This document shows positions 9,466 through 19,166 of a stretch of 58,584 bases of DNA, piece by piece. The position numbers and the translations under genes are program-made. The DNA comes from Candidatus Merdivivens pullistercoris. GTDB lineage: Bacteria > Bacteroidota > Bacteroidia > Bacteroidales > UBA932. A model generated the notes under the pieces. That model had not been told where the DNA came from, searched no databases, and saw nothing but the letters and a program-made list of their open reading frames with translations. The stretch covers positions 1-58,584 of the forward strand of contig JADIME010000013.1 of NCBI GenBank assembly GCA_017694935.1. Direction: 5' to 3'. Every line of letters begins with the position of its first letter. Positions within the stretch are counted from its first letter, which is position 1.

Positions 9466-9915
9466 TTATCCTATTACCACGATAGTCGCGCCTTCAAGCA
9501 CTGAGTCGCCTTTTGAAACGCAAATCTCGGTTATGGTACCGTTGCAGGAAGCCTCGATTACATTTTCCATCTTCATGGCTTCAAGTACGGCTACTTGCTG
9601 GCCGATCTTCACAGTGTCGCCGACCTTTACATTGACGCCGAGTATCACGCCCGGAAGCGGTGAGGTTACCTTTTCGCCTTTTCCGCCTGCTGCAGGAGCA
9701 GGTGCCGGAGCAGCGGCCTGTGCAGGAGCGGGTGCTGCTGCCGGTGCAGGTGCGGCCGCTGGTGTTGCTGCAGGGGCAGGTGCCGGAGCAACTTCTTTTT
9801 CCATTTCCACTGTATAGGCAGCACCGTTTACAGTGACATTGGCGTTAGTGCCTTCAATGCTATTAATGACTACATTGTAGTCAGAGCCGTTGATTTTGAA
9901 TTTATACTCTTTCAT
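9466..9915 (-). CDS. Biotin/lipoyl carrier subunit with Ala/Pro-rich linker
   Basis: 149 aa; biotinylation motif LEAMKMENVI and APAPA linker. Confidence 0.93.
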   Translation of the reverse strand: MKEYKFKINGSDYNVVINSIEGTNANVTVNGAAYTVEMEKEVAPAPAPAATPAAAPAPAAAPAPAQAAAPAPAPAAGGKGEKVTSPLPGVILGVNVKVGDTVKIGQQVAVLEAMKMENVIEASCNGTITEICVSKGDSVLEGATIVVIG

Positions 9916-9948
9916 TTCGATTCTTTTTATTTGTTGTCGGGTTGTTTG

Positions 9949-10899
9949 TTACTTAATGGGTTTGCGGAGCTGCATATCCCTTTTGTCGCTCCATTGTGTC
10001 TGATGGGATTTGATTGTCAGGACAAAACTCTCCTGATCGTGAACGTATGATGTAAGGTGCATGTGCAAAGCCAAGGCTATTGCCGCCTTAACCTCGTTTC
10101 CGCACTCTTTGTCCAAGGCCATTGCAATCGCGGCGGCTACTTCAGGCATGTTGCCGTCTTTCTTGCCTGTGTGTTTAGGCTTGAATGCCACCGGAACCGT
10201 AGTCTCGTCCTTGCTGTCGTTTTTCCTGTCGTATTTTACTGATGCCTTTCCGATATATTTGAATATAAGGAACAGGATTATCAGTGCAGAGAATACGACA
10301 CTCATTGAAGTCAGGGAAATGATCCATCCGTACGGGTCGGTACGTGCCATGATCTGGCTTTTTGTTTCCGCTTCGAGATCACCGTTCTGGGAGTTAGGGG
10401 AAGGGGACATCTTTGTAAATTCTGTGTCGTCTATGGTACCTTCGATATGTACCCTTCCGTATGATTCATCCACTCCGAGGTCGGCAGGAATTGTGACCTG
10501 GTCTATGACTGTGCGTCCGTCACTGCTGACAAAGTAGATGGTCTTGCCGGGCTCGAGCTTGAAATTGATATAGTAAGTTCCTTGCTCTCCTATGCCCGAT
10601 GCGTAGAACACTACTACTTGGCGCGGAGCCAGTTTTGTGCTTACGTCCCCTTTCGGAATCAAATATTTTTTCTTGTTTTGCAGGTCGTCTGTCAGGTAGC
10701 AGCCTCCTATGTCCACGCTCCCGTAGGAACTGTTGAGCAACTCTATCCACCCGTTCCTGTTGCCGTAACCGTCCACGAGGCTCGTCTCGTTGTGGACAAG
10801 CACTTCGTTGATCAGCATTTCATTCAGGTTCTGGGCGGATGCGGAGGCGGCTGCAACCGTCAGTGCGCACAAAACAAACAAACTCTTTATTTTGTTCAT
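9949..10899 (-). CDS. Lamin-tail domain fused to OadG-type gamma chain
   Basis: 316 aa; signal peptide, lamin-tail-like region (MLINEVLVHN...GNRNGWIELLNSS..VDIGGCYLTDD), then one TM helix and cytoplasmic tail, between biotin carrier and carboxyltransferase genes. Confidence 0.8.
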   Translation of the reverse strand: MNKIKSLFVLCALTVAAASASAQNLNEMLINEVLVHNETSLVDGYGNRNGWIELLNSSYGSVDIGGCYLTDDLQNKKKYLIPKGDVSTKLAPRQVVVFYASGIGEQGTYYINFKLEPGKTIYFVSSDGRTVIDQVTIPADLGVDESYGRVHIEGTIDDTEFTKMSPSPNSQNGDLEAETKSQIMARTDPYGWIISLTSMSVVFSALIILFLIFKYIGKASVKYDRKNDSKDETTVPVAFKPKHTGKKDGNMPEVAAAIAMALDKECGNEVKAAIALALHMHLTSYVHDQESFVLTIKSHQTQWSDKRDMQLRKPIK

Positions 10900-10922
10900 T
10901 CTTTGGAATCTTTAATGATATT

Positions 10923-12485
10923 TTATAAAGGTAGGTTGTCGTGTTTCTTTGCCGGATTGCTCTGCTTCTTGGTAGCGAGCTGTTCCAAAGCGCGGATAAC
11001 ACGGAAACGCGTGTTGCGAGGTTCGATTACATCGTCTATGTAGCCATAGCTTGCAGCCTTGTACGGATTGCAGAAGAGATCGTTGTACTCTTTCTTCTTT
11101 TCTTCCGTAAGCCTTGCCTGCTCTGCAGGATCCTCGACAGCCTTGATTTCTTTCGAATACAATACGGCTACAGCTCCGTCTGCACCCATTACGGCAATGT
11201 TGGCAGTAGGCCATGCGTAATTGATGTCGCCACGCAATTGCTTGCAGCTCATGACGATATGCGATCCTCCGTAAGATTTTCTCAGGGTAACTGTCACCTT
11301 AGGAACGGTAGCTTCGCCGTATGCATAGAGCAATTTAGCCCCGTGTACGATGATTCCGCCGTATTCCTGTTGTGTTCCGCAAAGGAAGCCCGGCACGTCC
11401 ACCAGTGTTACCAAAGGAATATTGAATGCATCGCAGAACCTTACGAAGCGGGCTGCCTTGCGTGACGCATTGATGTCGAGTACGCCGGCAAGTATCTTAG
11501 GCTGGTTGGCCACTATACCTACGGACCTTCCGTTCATGCGGGCAAAGCCGATGATGATGTTCTTGGCGTAGTTCTTATGTATTTCAAGGAATTTTCCGTC
11601 ATCTACTATTCTTGCAACCACTTCATACATGTCGTATGGTTTGTTAGGGTTGTCAGGAATGATTTCATTCAGATAGTCGTCTACACGGCTGATTGGGTCG
11701 GAGGTAGGTACTATCGGAGCCTCTTCGAGATTGTTTTGAGGAATATAGCTGATGATATCCTTGATGAGCTGGATACCTTCCTGTTCCGTATCCACGGCGA
11801 AATGCGCGACACCGCTTTTTGTCGAATGCACGCTTGCGCCTCCGAGCTGTTCCTGGGTTACGGTTTCACCGGTCACGCTTTTTACAACCGCAGGTCCTGT
11901 GAGGAACATGTAGCTGGCATCGCGTACCATGATATTGAAGTCCGTCAGGGCAGGGGAATATACGGCTCCTCCGGCGCACGGCCCGAAGATACCGGAGATT
12001 TGCGGAACCACGCCAGATGCGAGGATGTTCCTCTGGAAGATCTCGGAATAACCTGCAAGTGCGTTCACGCCTTCCTGGATACGTGCTCCGCCCGAGTCGT
12101 TTATACCGATGACCGGTGCGCCTACTTTCATTGCCATGTCCATTACTTTGCAGATTTTCTGGGCCATGGTCTCGGAAAGAGATCCTCCGATAACAGTGAA
12201 ATCCTGTGCAAACACGTACACAAGCCTTCCGTCGATAGTACCGCAGCCAGTTACCACACCGTCTCCGTCGAACTGGGTCTTTTCCATTCCGAAATTGGTG
12301 CAGCGGTGGCGTACAAACATATCATACTCTTCGAAACTGCCTTCGTCCAAAAGCAGGTTAATCCTTTCACGGGCGGTCAGTTTCCCTTTGGCGTGCTGGG
12401 CGTCGATCCTTTTCTGTCCTCCGCCGAGCCGGGCCTGTTCCCTACGCTCTACTAAAGCCTTGATCTGTTCTTGTTGTATGCTCAT
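10923..12485 (-). CDS. mmdA: Acyl-CoA carboxyltransferase / methylmalonyl-CoA decarboxylase alpha subunit
   Basis: 520 aa; [65 protein letters not shown]. Confidence 0.93.
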   Translation of the reverse strand: MSIQQEQIKALVERREQARLGGGQKRIDAQHAKGKLTARERINLLLDEGSFEEYDMFVRHRCTNFGMEKTQFDGDGVVTGCGTIDGRLVYVFAQDFTVIGGSLSETMAQKICKVMDMAMKVGAPVIGINDSGGARIQEGVNALAGYSEIFQRNILASGVVPQISGIFGPCAGGAVYSPALTDFNIMVRDASYMFLTGPAVVKSVTGETVTQEQLGGASVHSTKSGVAHFAVDTEQEGIQLIKDIISYIPQNNLEEAPIVPTSDPISRVDDYLNEIIPDNPNKPYDMYEVVARIVDDGKFLEIHKNYAKNIIIGFARMNGRSVGIVANQPKILAGVLDINASRKAARFVRFCDAFNIPLVTLVDVPGFLCGTQQEYGGIIVHGAKLLYAYGEATVPKVTVTLRKSYGGSHIVMSCKQLRGDINYAWPTANIAVMGADGAVAVLYSKEIKAVEDPAEQARLTEEKKKEYNDLFCNPYKAASYGYIDDVIEPRNTRFRVIRALEQLATKKQSNPAKKHDNLPL

Positions 12486-12500
12486 ATTTATGGAATATTA

Positions 12501-12914
12501 CTATTTTTCGTTAGGATTTTCGCATATTTCCGTCAGAACGCCCATTGTGGATTTAGGGTGGAGGAATGCGATGTTGAGACCTTCGGCGCCTTTCCTCGGA
12601 GCCTTGTCTATCAATTGTACGCCTTTTTCGGCTGCCTCGTCGAGACATTTCTGAACGCATTTGGTCGCGAATGCTATATGGTGTACGCCTTCGCCTCTCT
12701 TTTCTATGAATTTTGCTATTGTACCCTCAGGCGAGGTGCTTTCCAGAAGTTCGAGCTTGGTCTGGCCTATCTTGAAAAAGGCCGTTTTTACTTTCTGGTC
12801 TGCCACTTCTTCGATATAGTAGCATTTCAGACCCAAGACATTCTCGTAATAAGGTATGGCCGTTTCGAGGGATTTTACAGCGATACCGATGTGTTCAATG
12901 TGACTTAATTCCAT
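12501..12914 (-). CDS. mce: Methylmalonyl-CoA epimerase
   Basis: 137 aa VOC-fold; HIEHIGIAVKSLETAIPYYENVLG, GEGVHHIAF. Confidence 0.92.
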   Translation of the reverse strand: MELSHIEHIGIAVKSLETAIPYYENVLGLKCYYIEEVADQKVKTAFFKIGQTKLELLESTSPEGTIAKFIEKRGEGVHHIAFATKCVQKCLDEAAEKGVQLIDKAPRKGAEGLNIAFLHPKSTMGVLTEICENPNEK

Positions 12915-12977
12915 TGCTTTAAATCTTTAAATATTGTACAATAATTCAAAATAATCAAGTATGCACATAATGCGCGG

Positions 12978-12985
12978 CAAAAGTA
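12978..12985 (-). promoter_or_regulatory. -7 box of the mce-mmd operon
   Basis: Minus strand TACTTTTG matches TAnnTTTG upstream of mce. Confidence 0.5.
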
Positions 12986-13091
12986 CTAATATTTTTTGAT
13001 TAAGAAATCCATTTGACTTGAATTTCGTTCAAGGAATCAGGAAAATTTGCCGTAATTGTAAGAAATCCCGAAACGGAATCATGGAAAAAGC

Positions 13092-13127
13092 GACGGGCGG
13101 CAGTGCCTTTGCCCACTGTCGCCCGTC
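13092..13127 (-). terminator. Terminator of yebC
   Basis: GACGGGCGGCAGTG/CACTGTCGCCCGTC stem; minus strand continues GCTTTTTC. Confidence 0.8.
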
Positions 13128-13165
13128 CTGTATCCCTTCAAATGTATTGCCGAGGCCGTACGTGA

Positions 13166-13897
13166 TTACGCCATGTTGTGATATACGTTCTGCACGTCGT
13201 CGTCGCTCTCGATCTTTTCGATCAGCTTTTCAACCGCGGCCTTGTCTTCCTCGGAAAGTTCTTTCAGCTCGCCGTTCGGCAGACGCTCGAAAGCTCCCGA
13301 AACAAGCTGGTATCCGTGTTCTTCTATGTATTTCTGGATGTTCCCGAATGCGGTGTAGTCGCCGTATATCACGATGGTTTCTTCCCCTGTTTCTTCGTCA
13401 GACTCTTTGAACACCTCGTCTGCACCGTAGTCGATAAGGTCGAGTTCCAGTTCGTCGAGATCTACCGGCTTGTCCGTCTTGATTCTGAATACGCATTTGC
13501 GGTCGAACATGAAAGCAACGCTTCCGGAAGTCCCGAGCGAGCCTCCGAATTTGTTGAAATAGCTGCGCACGTTTGCGACTGTCCTGTTGATATTGTCGGT
13601 GGCAGTCTCCACGAGGATGGCTACTCCGTGAGGCCCGTAACCTTCGTATACCACTTCCTTATAGTCGCCGGCATCCTTTTCCACTGCACGTTTGATGGCC
13701 CTGTCGATATTTTCCTTAGGCATGTTCTCGGACTTGGCCGTCTGGATTAGGGTGCGGAGCCTCGGGTTCCCGTCAGGATCGGTGCCCCCGGCCTTCGCGG
13801 CAATGGTTATTTCCTTTCCCAATCTTGTGAACACGCGGGCCATGTTTCCCCAGCGTTTGAACTTTCTCTCTTTTCTAAATTCGAATGCCCTTCCCAT
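13166..13897 (-). CDS. YebC/PmpR family regulator
   Basis: 243 aa; MGRAFEFRKERKFKRWGNMARVFTRLGKEI, YEGYGPHGVAILVE. Confidence 0.93.
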   Translation of the reverse strand: MGRAFEFRKERKFKRWGNMARVFTRLGKEITIAAKAGGTDPDGNPRLRTLIQTAKSENMPKENIDRAIKRAVEKDAGDYKEVVYEGYGPHGVAILVETATDNINRTVANVRSYFNKFGGSLGTSGSVAFMFDRKCVFRIKTDKPVDLDELELDLIDYGADEVFKESDEETGEETIVIYGDYTAFGNIQKYIEEHGYQLVSGAFERLPNGELKELSEEDKAAVEKLIEKIESDDDVQNVYHNMA

Positions 13898-13969
13898 ATT
13901 GTGAATCCTTTATTTTGTCTGTAAAATAGGCGGCCATGTTAAGTGCATGGCACGCGCTGTATTCTTCCT

Positions 13970-14653
13970 TTATTCTGCCTTGACCTCTATGCGGGATATG
14001 TATTTGTCTATATCGTATCCTTCGATGGATGCAGGATATTTTTCCTTGATGGTCCTGTAGCACTCGAGCGCTTTTGCGGAGTTGCCCATCTCCTCGTATG
14101 TCACTCCTGCCTTAAGCCAATATTCGGCCGCATATATGTTGTCGATATGCTTTGCCGCCCTCTCGAAATAGTTCACGGCATTGGCATAGTCGCCCAATCC
14201 TACGTAGGCGTCCCCGATGCAGGAGAATGCGCGTGACTTGAGTATCGGCTCTTTGCCGTTGTATTTCTGCAGATATGAAATGGCCTGCTGGTAGTTGCCG
14301 TTCTGAAGTTCGCAGATGCCTGCATAGAGATAAACGGCTTTTCCTGCCTTTTTGCCGTAATTGTCAATGATCTGTGCGAAGCCGAGGATGTTCCCGTCGC
14401 CGTTCAGCGCGGTCTCATAGTCTCCTGAGCGGAAAACTTCTTCGGCAGGGTACATCTGGCTCATGGCCTCCGCCTTCTTCGGCTCGTTTATGAGTTTCGC
14501 GTAGCCCAGATATATGATGATTATGGCTACGATTGCTATGAGTATCCCGTACAGCAATCCTTTCTTGTCCCTGATGAACTGTTCAGTCTTTGAAACTGCA
14601 TTGACGATAGCTTCCGCTTCTTCGTTTTTGGTCTTTTTAGTCTCTTTTGTCAT
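13970..14653 (-). CDS. Tetratricopeptide repeat membrane protein
   Basis: 227 aa; N-terminal TM helix and TPR units (GDAYVGLGDYANAVNYFERAAK). Confidence 0.75.
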   Translation of the reverse strand: MTKETKKTKNEEAEAIVNAVSKTEQFIRDKKGLLYGILIAIVAIIIIYLGYAKLINEPKKAEAMSQMYPAEEVFRSGDYETALNGDGNILGFAQIIDNYGKKAGKAVYLYAGICELQNGNYQQAISYLQKYNGKEPILKSRAFSCIGDAYVGLGDYANAVNYFERAAKHIDNIYAAEYWLKAGVTYEEMGNSAKALECYRTIKEKYPASIEGYDIDKYISRIEVKAE

Positions 14654-14676
14654 ATCACTGTCTTTTTAGCAGGGTG

Positions 14677-14734
14677 CAAAATTACTATAATTTGTCCAAT
14701 TGCAAATAATTTTGTCGTAAAAATGGTATCTTTG
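14677..14734. promoter_or_regulatory. Divergent promoter region, TPR gene / recF
   Basis: Minus strand TAATTTTG (14677-14684) and plus strand TATCTTTG (14727-14734), both TAnnTTTG. Confidence 0.5.
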
Positions 14735-14756
14735 CGGAGTTTTTTAATGAGAGAAT

Positions 14757-15857
14757 ATGCCTGTCCTCGACAAAATCATAATATCCGGTTTCAAAAACAT
14801 CGGATTTCAGGAACTGGCGTTTTCATCGGGGATAAATTGCATTACCGGCGACAACGGGGAGGGGAAGACAAACCTTATAGATGCGATATATTATCTTTCG
14901 ATGACAAAAAGCGCTTTCAGCCAGTCGGACAAATTCAACTCGCTGAACGGATGCGGAAAGTTTTCCCTCAGCGGGCTTTATTCGTTTGAAAACGGCCTGT
15001 CCAACCGGTATTCCGTCTCCGTTTCGGAAGCAGGGAAGACCGTGAAGGTGAACGACAAGGTTTACGAAAGGCTTTCCGACCACATAGGGGTATTGCCCAT
15101 CGTGCTCGTGTCTCCCAATGACGTTTCTTTGGTTAACGGCTTCGGGGAGGAACGGCGCAAGTTCATGAATGCTATCATATCCCAGTTGGACAAAGACTAT
15201 CTGAAAGCCCATCAGGGCTACGGCAGGCTCCTGCAGCAGCGCAATTCCATCCTGAAGTCCGGACGTCCGGATCCGGCTTTGCTGGAGGCCGTGGACTCCC
15301 GGCTGGCAGTCCATGCCGCCTATATTTATGATAAAAGGAGCTATTTTGCCGGGAAGATGCTCCCGATAGTAAGGCAATATTATAAAGACGTCTCCGGTAC
15401 CGGTGAAGATGTGGACATGGTTTACCGTTCGGATCTTCAGAAAGGCGATTGCCTCTCCGTCTTGAAAGACACCTTGGACAGGGATATTGCCATGGGACAT
15501 ACGACTTCCGGCATCCACAGAGACGACATGGAATTCACGATAGAGGGGATGCCTCTCAGGAAATGCGGCTCCCAGGGCCAGCAGAAATCCTTTACGGTCG
15601 CGTTGAAGTTCGCCCAGTTTTCCATAATGAGGGACGAATACGGTTTCCCGCCGCTGATGCTTTTGGACGATTTGTTCGACAAACTGGATCCGCACAGGGT
15701 TTCCAATCTGTTGAAAATAGTGATAGGTACAGGGTTCGGGCAGATTTTCCTGACCGACTGCAATGCGGAAAGGATGCGCCGCATGGTAGACGGCATGACG
15801 GAAGAAAAAGCCTATTTCCAAGCCTGCAAGGGCAGTTTTACCGTTTTGGAGCCATGA
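14757..15857 (+). CDS. recF: DNA replication/repair protein RecF
   Basis: 366 aa; Walker A GDNGEGKTNL, LLDDLFDKLD, TTSGIHRDD. Confidence 0.93.
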   Translation: MPVLDKIIISGFKNIGFQELAFSSGINCITGDNGEGKTNLIDAIYYLSMTKSAFSQSDKFNSLNGCGKFSLSGLYSFENGLSNRYSVSVSEAGKTVKVNDKVYERLSDHIGVLPIVLVSPNDVSLVNGFGEERRKFMNAIISQLDKDYLKAHQGYGRLLQQRNSILKSGRPDPALLEAVDSRLAVHAAYIYDKRSYFAGKMLPIVRQYYKDVSGTGEDVDMVYRSDLQKGDCLSVLKDTLDRDIAMGHTTSGIHRDDMEFTIEGMPLRKCGSQGQQKSFTVALKFAQFSIMRDEYGFPPLMLLDDLFDKLDPHRVSNLLKIVIGTGFGQIFLTDCNAERMRRMVDGMTEEKAYFQACKGSFTVLEP

Positions 15858-16138
15858 AAAGACAGGAAGCGGAGCGTTTGGATTCGGTTGTAAGGAGGCT
15901 TCTCAGGGGGTCGGTCCTCGAAGAGGGGATAACAAGGGTGCAGGTCTGTGAGGCGTTCGACAGGGTTTCGGGTTTTTCCGGATACGTATTGAGGAAAAAT
16001 TTTTCCGCAGGCATACTATATTGCAGCATGAGCTCGTCCATGGCAAGGGAGCTGGCCAGTCCCATGAAAAACGCCATGATAGAGAAAATCAATGCCGAAT
16101 TGGGTGAAAATCTGGTAAAAGACATAGTGTTCAGATGA
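15854..16138 (+). CDS. DUF721 domain-containing protein
   Basis: 94 aa; starts in ATGA overlap with recF stop; SSSMARELASPMKNAMIEKINAELGENLVKDIVFR. Confidence 0.8.
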   Translation: MKRQEAERLDSVVRRLLRGSVLEEGITRVQVCEAFDRVSGFSGYVLRKNFSAGILYCSMSSSMARELASPMKNAMIEKINAELGENLVKDIVFR

Positions 16139-17166
16139 AAATAATCATAGATGACGACATACCTTTTATAAAAGGGGTGCTGGAGCGTTATTGCGACGTC
16201 GAATATATGAAAGGCGAGGATATTTGCCCGGAAAACGTGAAAGACGCGGATGCCATGATGGTGCGTACATGGACGGTCTGTGACGCTTCCCTGCTTTCGG
16301 GTTCCAAAGTGAGGTTCGTGGCCACGGCCACGGCGGGAATGAACCATATCGACACGGATTGGTGCCGCCGCAACGGCATATATACGGCGAATGCGCCGGG
16401 TTGCAATGCAATGGGAGTAGTGCAGTATCTGTACACGGCATTGTTCTGTGTCGCCGAACTGAAAGGCATATCGTTAAAGGGTAAGAAAATAGGCATCATA
16501 GGTGCCGGCAATGTGGGCGGCCGTGCCGCCGCGATCGCCCCGAAATTCGGACTGGTCCCTGTCGTGTGCGATCCTCCGAGGGCCGCCGTGGAAGGGCCTG
16601 AAGGGTTTCATGACTTGCAGGAACTGCTTGGAATATCCGATATAGTCACACTGCATGTGCCGCTTTACGAGGGCACGTACAGGATGGCGGATGAGAATTT
16701 TTTTAGTAAAATGCCGAAAAATACTATCTTTGTAAATGCATCCCGTGGGGACACTGTGGATGAAGCGGCCCTGGCAAGGCATTTGGAGGATTTTTCGGCG
16801 TTGGTGCTCGACGTATGGCACGGCGAGCCGCATGTCTCGGAAATGCTTGTACAGGCCGCGGATATAGCCACTCCGCACATTGCGGGCTATTCGTTGGCGG
16901 GCAAGGTAAATGCGACGGCCGCCGCGGTAAGGGCTTTTGCGGATTTCGCATCCATAGATGCATTGAAAGGCTTTTATCCTGAAACAGGTTTGGGCAAAGA
17001 AGCCGTATCCCGTTTTCTGGATACGGAAGGGAGCCAGAGCGAGGTTGCCGGCAGATTGGCGGATATTTTCCCGATAAACGAGGAAAGCGCGTTGCTCAAG
17101 GCGGCCCCCGGAGATTTTGGAAGATTGAGGACAGAGTACCAATATAGAACTGAATTTTATGTTTGA
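16135..17166 (+). CDS. pdxB: 4-phosphoerythronate dehydrogenase
   Basis: 343 aa D-2-hydroxyacid dehydrogenase; GIIGAGNVGGRAA, NASRGDTVDEAAL, C-terminal PdxB-like region. Confidence 0.88.
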   Translation: MKIIIDDDIPFIKGVLERYCDVEYMKGEDICPENVKDADAMMVRTWTVCDASLLSGSKVRFVATATAGMNHIDTDWCRRNGIYTANAPGCNAMGVVQYLYTALFCVAELKGISLKGKKIGIIGAGNVGGRAAAIAPKFGLVPVVCDPPRAAVEGPEGFHDLQELLGISDIVTLHVPLYEGTYRMADENFFSKMPKNTIFVNASRGDTVDEAALARHLEDFSALVLDVWHGEPHVSEMLVQAADIATPHIAGYSLAGKVNATAAAVRAFADFASIDALKGFYPETGLGKEAVSRFLDTEGSQSEVAGRLADIFPINEESALLKAAPGDFGRLRTEYQYRTEFYV

Positions 17167-18670
17167 CGAAAAAGACATAGCCTTCATGGCGACCAAAGGC
17201 ATCGGCCTTGAAACGGTGCAAGGGCAGCTTGACTCTTTCGTGAAAGGGTTCCCGAGTCTGGAGATTGTAGCTCCGGCAACTGCCGAAAAGGGCATAAAGA
17301 TACTTTCCGATGAGGAGATCGAGGCCTCGCTGGAAATTTACGCGAAGGCGAAAATCGACGGGAGGAGGAAATTCGTGCCTGCTTCCGGGGCGGCATCGAG
17401 GATGTTCAAGGATTTGTTTTCCGGTCTGGACAGGCTGAAATCCGGCGGGTCTTTGCGCGAGGATGAGCCTGCTGCCGTTTTCGTCTCGAATATAGAAAGG
17501 TTCGCGTTTTACGATCCTGATATTTTCCCTGCCCGGGCGGCGGGGGAAAGTCTCGCGGAATATCAGTCCAGGGTGCTTGAAACCGTGCTGCACGTGCATG
17601 GGGGGACAGGGCTGGGCTATGGCTCCAAGCCCAAGGGTGTCTTGAAGTTCCATAAATACATCGACGGGGCGCGCACTCCTTTTGAGGAACACCTTGTCGA
17701 GGCTCAGGAATATATGCGGAACGATGACGGAAGCGCGTGCATGACAGTGACCATCTCGCCGGAGCATGAAAGGCTTTTCAAGGAACTGTATGGGAATGTA
17801 AGGGAAAGGTACGAGTCCAAATACTGTTGCAGGTTCGATGTGGACTTCACCTTCCAGTCTGCTGCCACTGACACGATAGCGGTGGATATGGACAACAGGC
17901 CGTTCCGCACGGATTCAGGCGACCTGCTTTTCCGTCCGGGAGGGCACGGGGCGTTGATATACAATCTGAATGCGATAGAAGACGAATTCGTCTCAATCAA
18001 GAATATAGACAATGTGGCGATAGAGCGTTTCCTGCCGCAGACATCGCTGTACAAGAAAGTGCTGTTGGGCCGCCTTGTCATGCTGAGGGACAGGATAAGA
18101 GGTTATCTGTCCGCTTTGGACGAAGGTACGGATTATGATAGCCTGGTTCCCGAGATCAAAGGATTCCTTTCCGGGGAACTGTGCATAGAAGTGCCTGAAA
18201 ACATTTCCGATGCTGACTTGCCGGGATACCTTAGAAAGAAACTGGACCGTCCCATAAGGGTTTGCGGCATGGTGCGCAATCAGGGAGAACCCGGAGGAGG
18301 GCCGTTCATCATAAGGGAAAAAGACGGATCCACTTCATTGCAGATTTTGGAAAACGACCAGATAAACCGTTCCGACCCTCATTCCGCGGCTTGCCTGTCT
18401 GCAAGTACGCATTTCAATCCGGTGGATATCGTCTGCTGTCTGAGGGATTACAGGGGCGGCAGATTCGATCTTGTAAAATTTGTGGACAAGGATACGGCTT
18501 TCATTAGCAGCAAGACATATCAGGGCAGGCAGTTGAAGGCATTGGAACTTCCGGGTCTGTGGAACGGCTCCATGAGCGACTGGAACACGGCTTTCGTGGA
18601 AGTGCCGCTCATAACGTTCAATCCGGTAAAAGTCGCTCTGGATCTTCTGAGGCTGGAACATCTGGGCTAA
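17159..18670 (+). CDS. DUF4301 family protein
   Basis: 503 aa; PASGAASRMFKDLF and RPGGHGALIYNLN motifs. Confidence 0.8.
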   Translation: MFDEKDIAFMATKGIGLETVQGQLDSFVKGFPSLEIVAPATAEKGIKILSDEEIEASLEIYAKAKIDGRRKFVPASGAASRMFKDLFSGLDRLKSGGSLREDEPAAVFVSNIERFAFYDPDIFPARAAGESLAEYQSRVLETVLHVHGGTGLGYGSKPKGVLKFHKYIDGARTPFEEHLVEAQEYMRNDDGSACMTVTISPEHERLFKELYGNVRERYESKYCCRFDVDFTFQSAATDTIAVDMDNRPFRTDSGDLLFRPGGHGALIYNLNAIEDEFVSIKNIDNVAIERFLPQTSLYKKVLLGRLVMLRDRIRGYLSALDEGTDYDSLVPEIKGFLSGELCIEVPENISDADLPGYLRKKLDRPIRVCGMVRNQGEPGGGPFIIREKDGSTSLQILENDQINRSDPHSAACLSASTHFNPVDIVCCLRDYRGGRFDLVKFVDKDTAFISSKTYQGRQLKALELPGLWNGSMSDWNTAFVEVPLITFNPVKVALDLLRLEHLG

Positions 18671-18692
18671 TCACTTAAAACGCCGCATTGCC

Positions 18693-19142
18693 ATGAAAAA
18701 ATATTTATTCTCCATTTTCATTGTCGTCCTGTCGTTTTTCTTGACGGCATCATGCAGTGTGGAATACAGCGATACGGGCGTTGCGGAAAGATACGGATGT
18801 TTCAGGATAACTGGCAGCGTGGCCGGCGGTTCCGATGACGGAAAGCAGGTAATGTTGTCGGGGATAAGGGTGGCTGTGGATTTCGGAGACGGCAATGTGC
18901 AGGAAACGTTTACCAAAAGCGGTTTGTACGAGACGGAATTCTATACGGCAGCTTATGCCGACCCTCGGGTAATAAAGGTCACGGTGAGCGACGTGGACGG
19001 CGCGGACAACGGTTTGTATGAAACGGCTGTAAAGGAAATAAATATCAGTTCCCCTTCCGGCTTTGCGGACGGGGACGGAAGGAATTTCGTGGGAACAAAG
19101 ACGATAGTGCTCGACTTCCTGCTTGACAGGGTCGGGCAATGA
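18693..19142 (+). CDS. Hypothetical lipoprotein
   Basis: 149 aa; signal peptide with lipobox (TASC). Confidence 0.6.
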   Translation: MKKYLFSIFIVVLSFFLTASCSVEYSDTGVAERYGCFRITGSVAGGSDDGKQVMLSGIRVAVDFGDGNVQETFTKSGLYETEFYTAAYADPRVIKVTVSDVDGADNGLYETAVKEINISSPSGFADGDGRNFVGTKTIVLDFLLDRVGQ

Positions 19143-19166
19143 CGATGATAAATAAAAACACAGGAT

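Noticed and set aside
9690-9800. Short GC-rich repeats that could suggest a repeat array
   Set aside because: They encode the Ala/Pro linker of the biotin carrier protein; no spacer structure, so not CRISPR.
11577-12455. 292-aa plus-strand ORF opposite mmdA
   Set aside because: Antisense to a clearly recognised carboxyltransferase; low-complexity shadow ORF from codon bias, no family signature.
14823-15821. 332-aa minus-strand ORF opposite recF
   Set aside because: Shadow of recF; residue composition typical of antisense reading frames.
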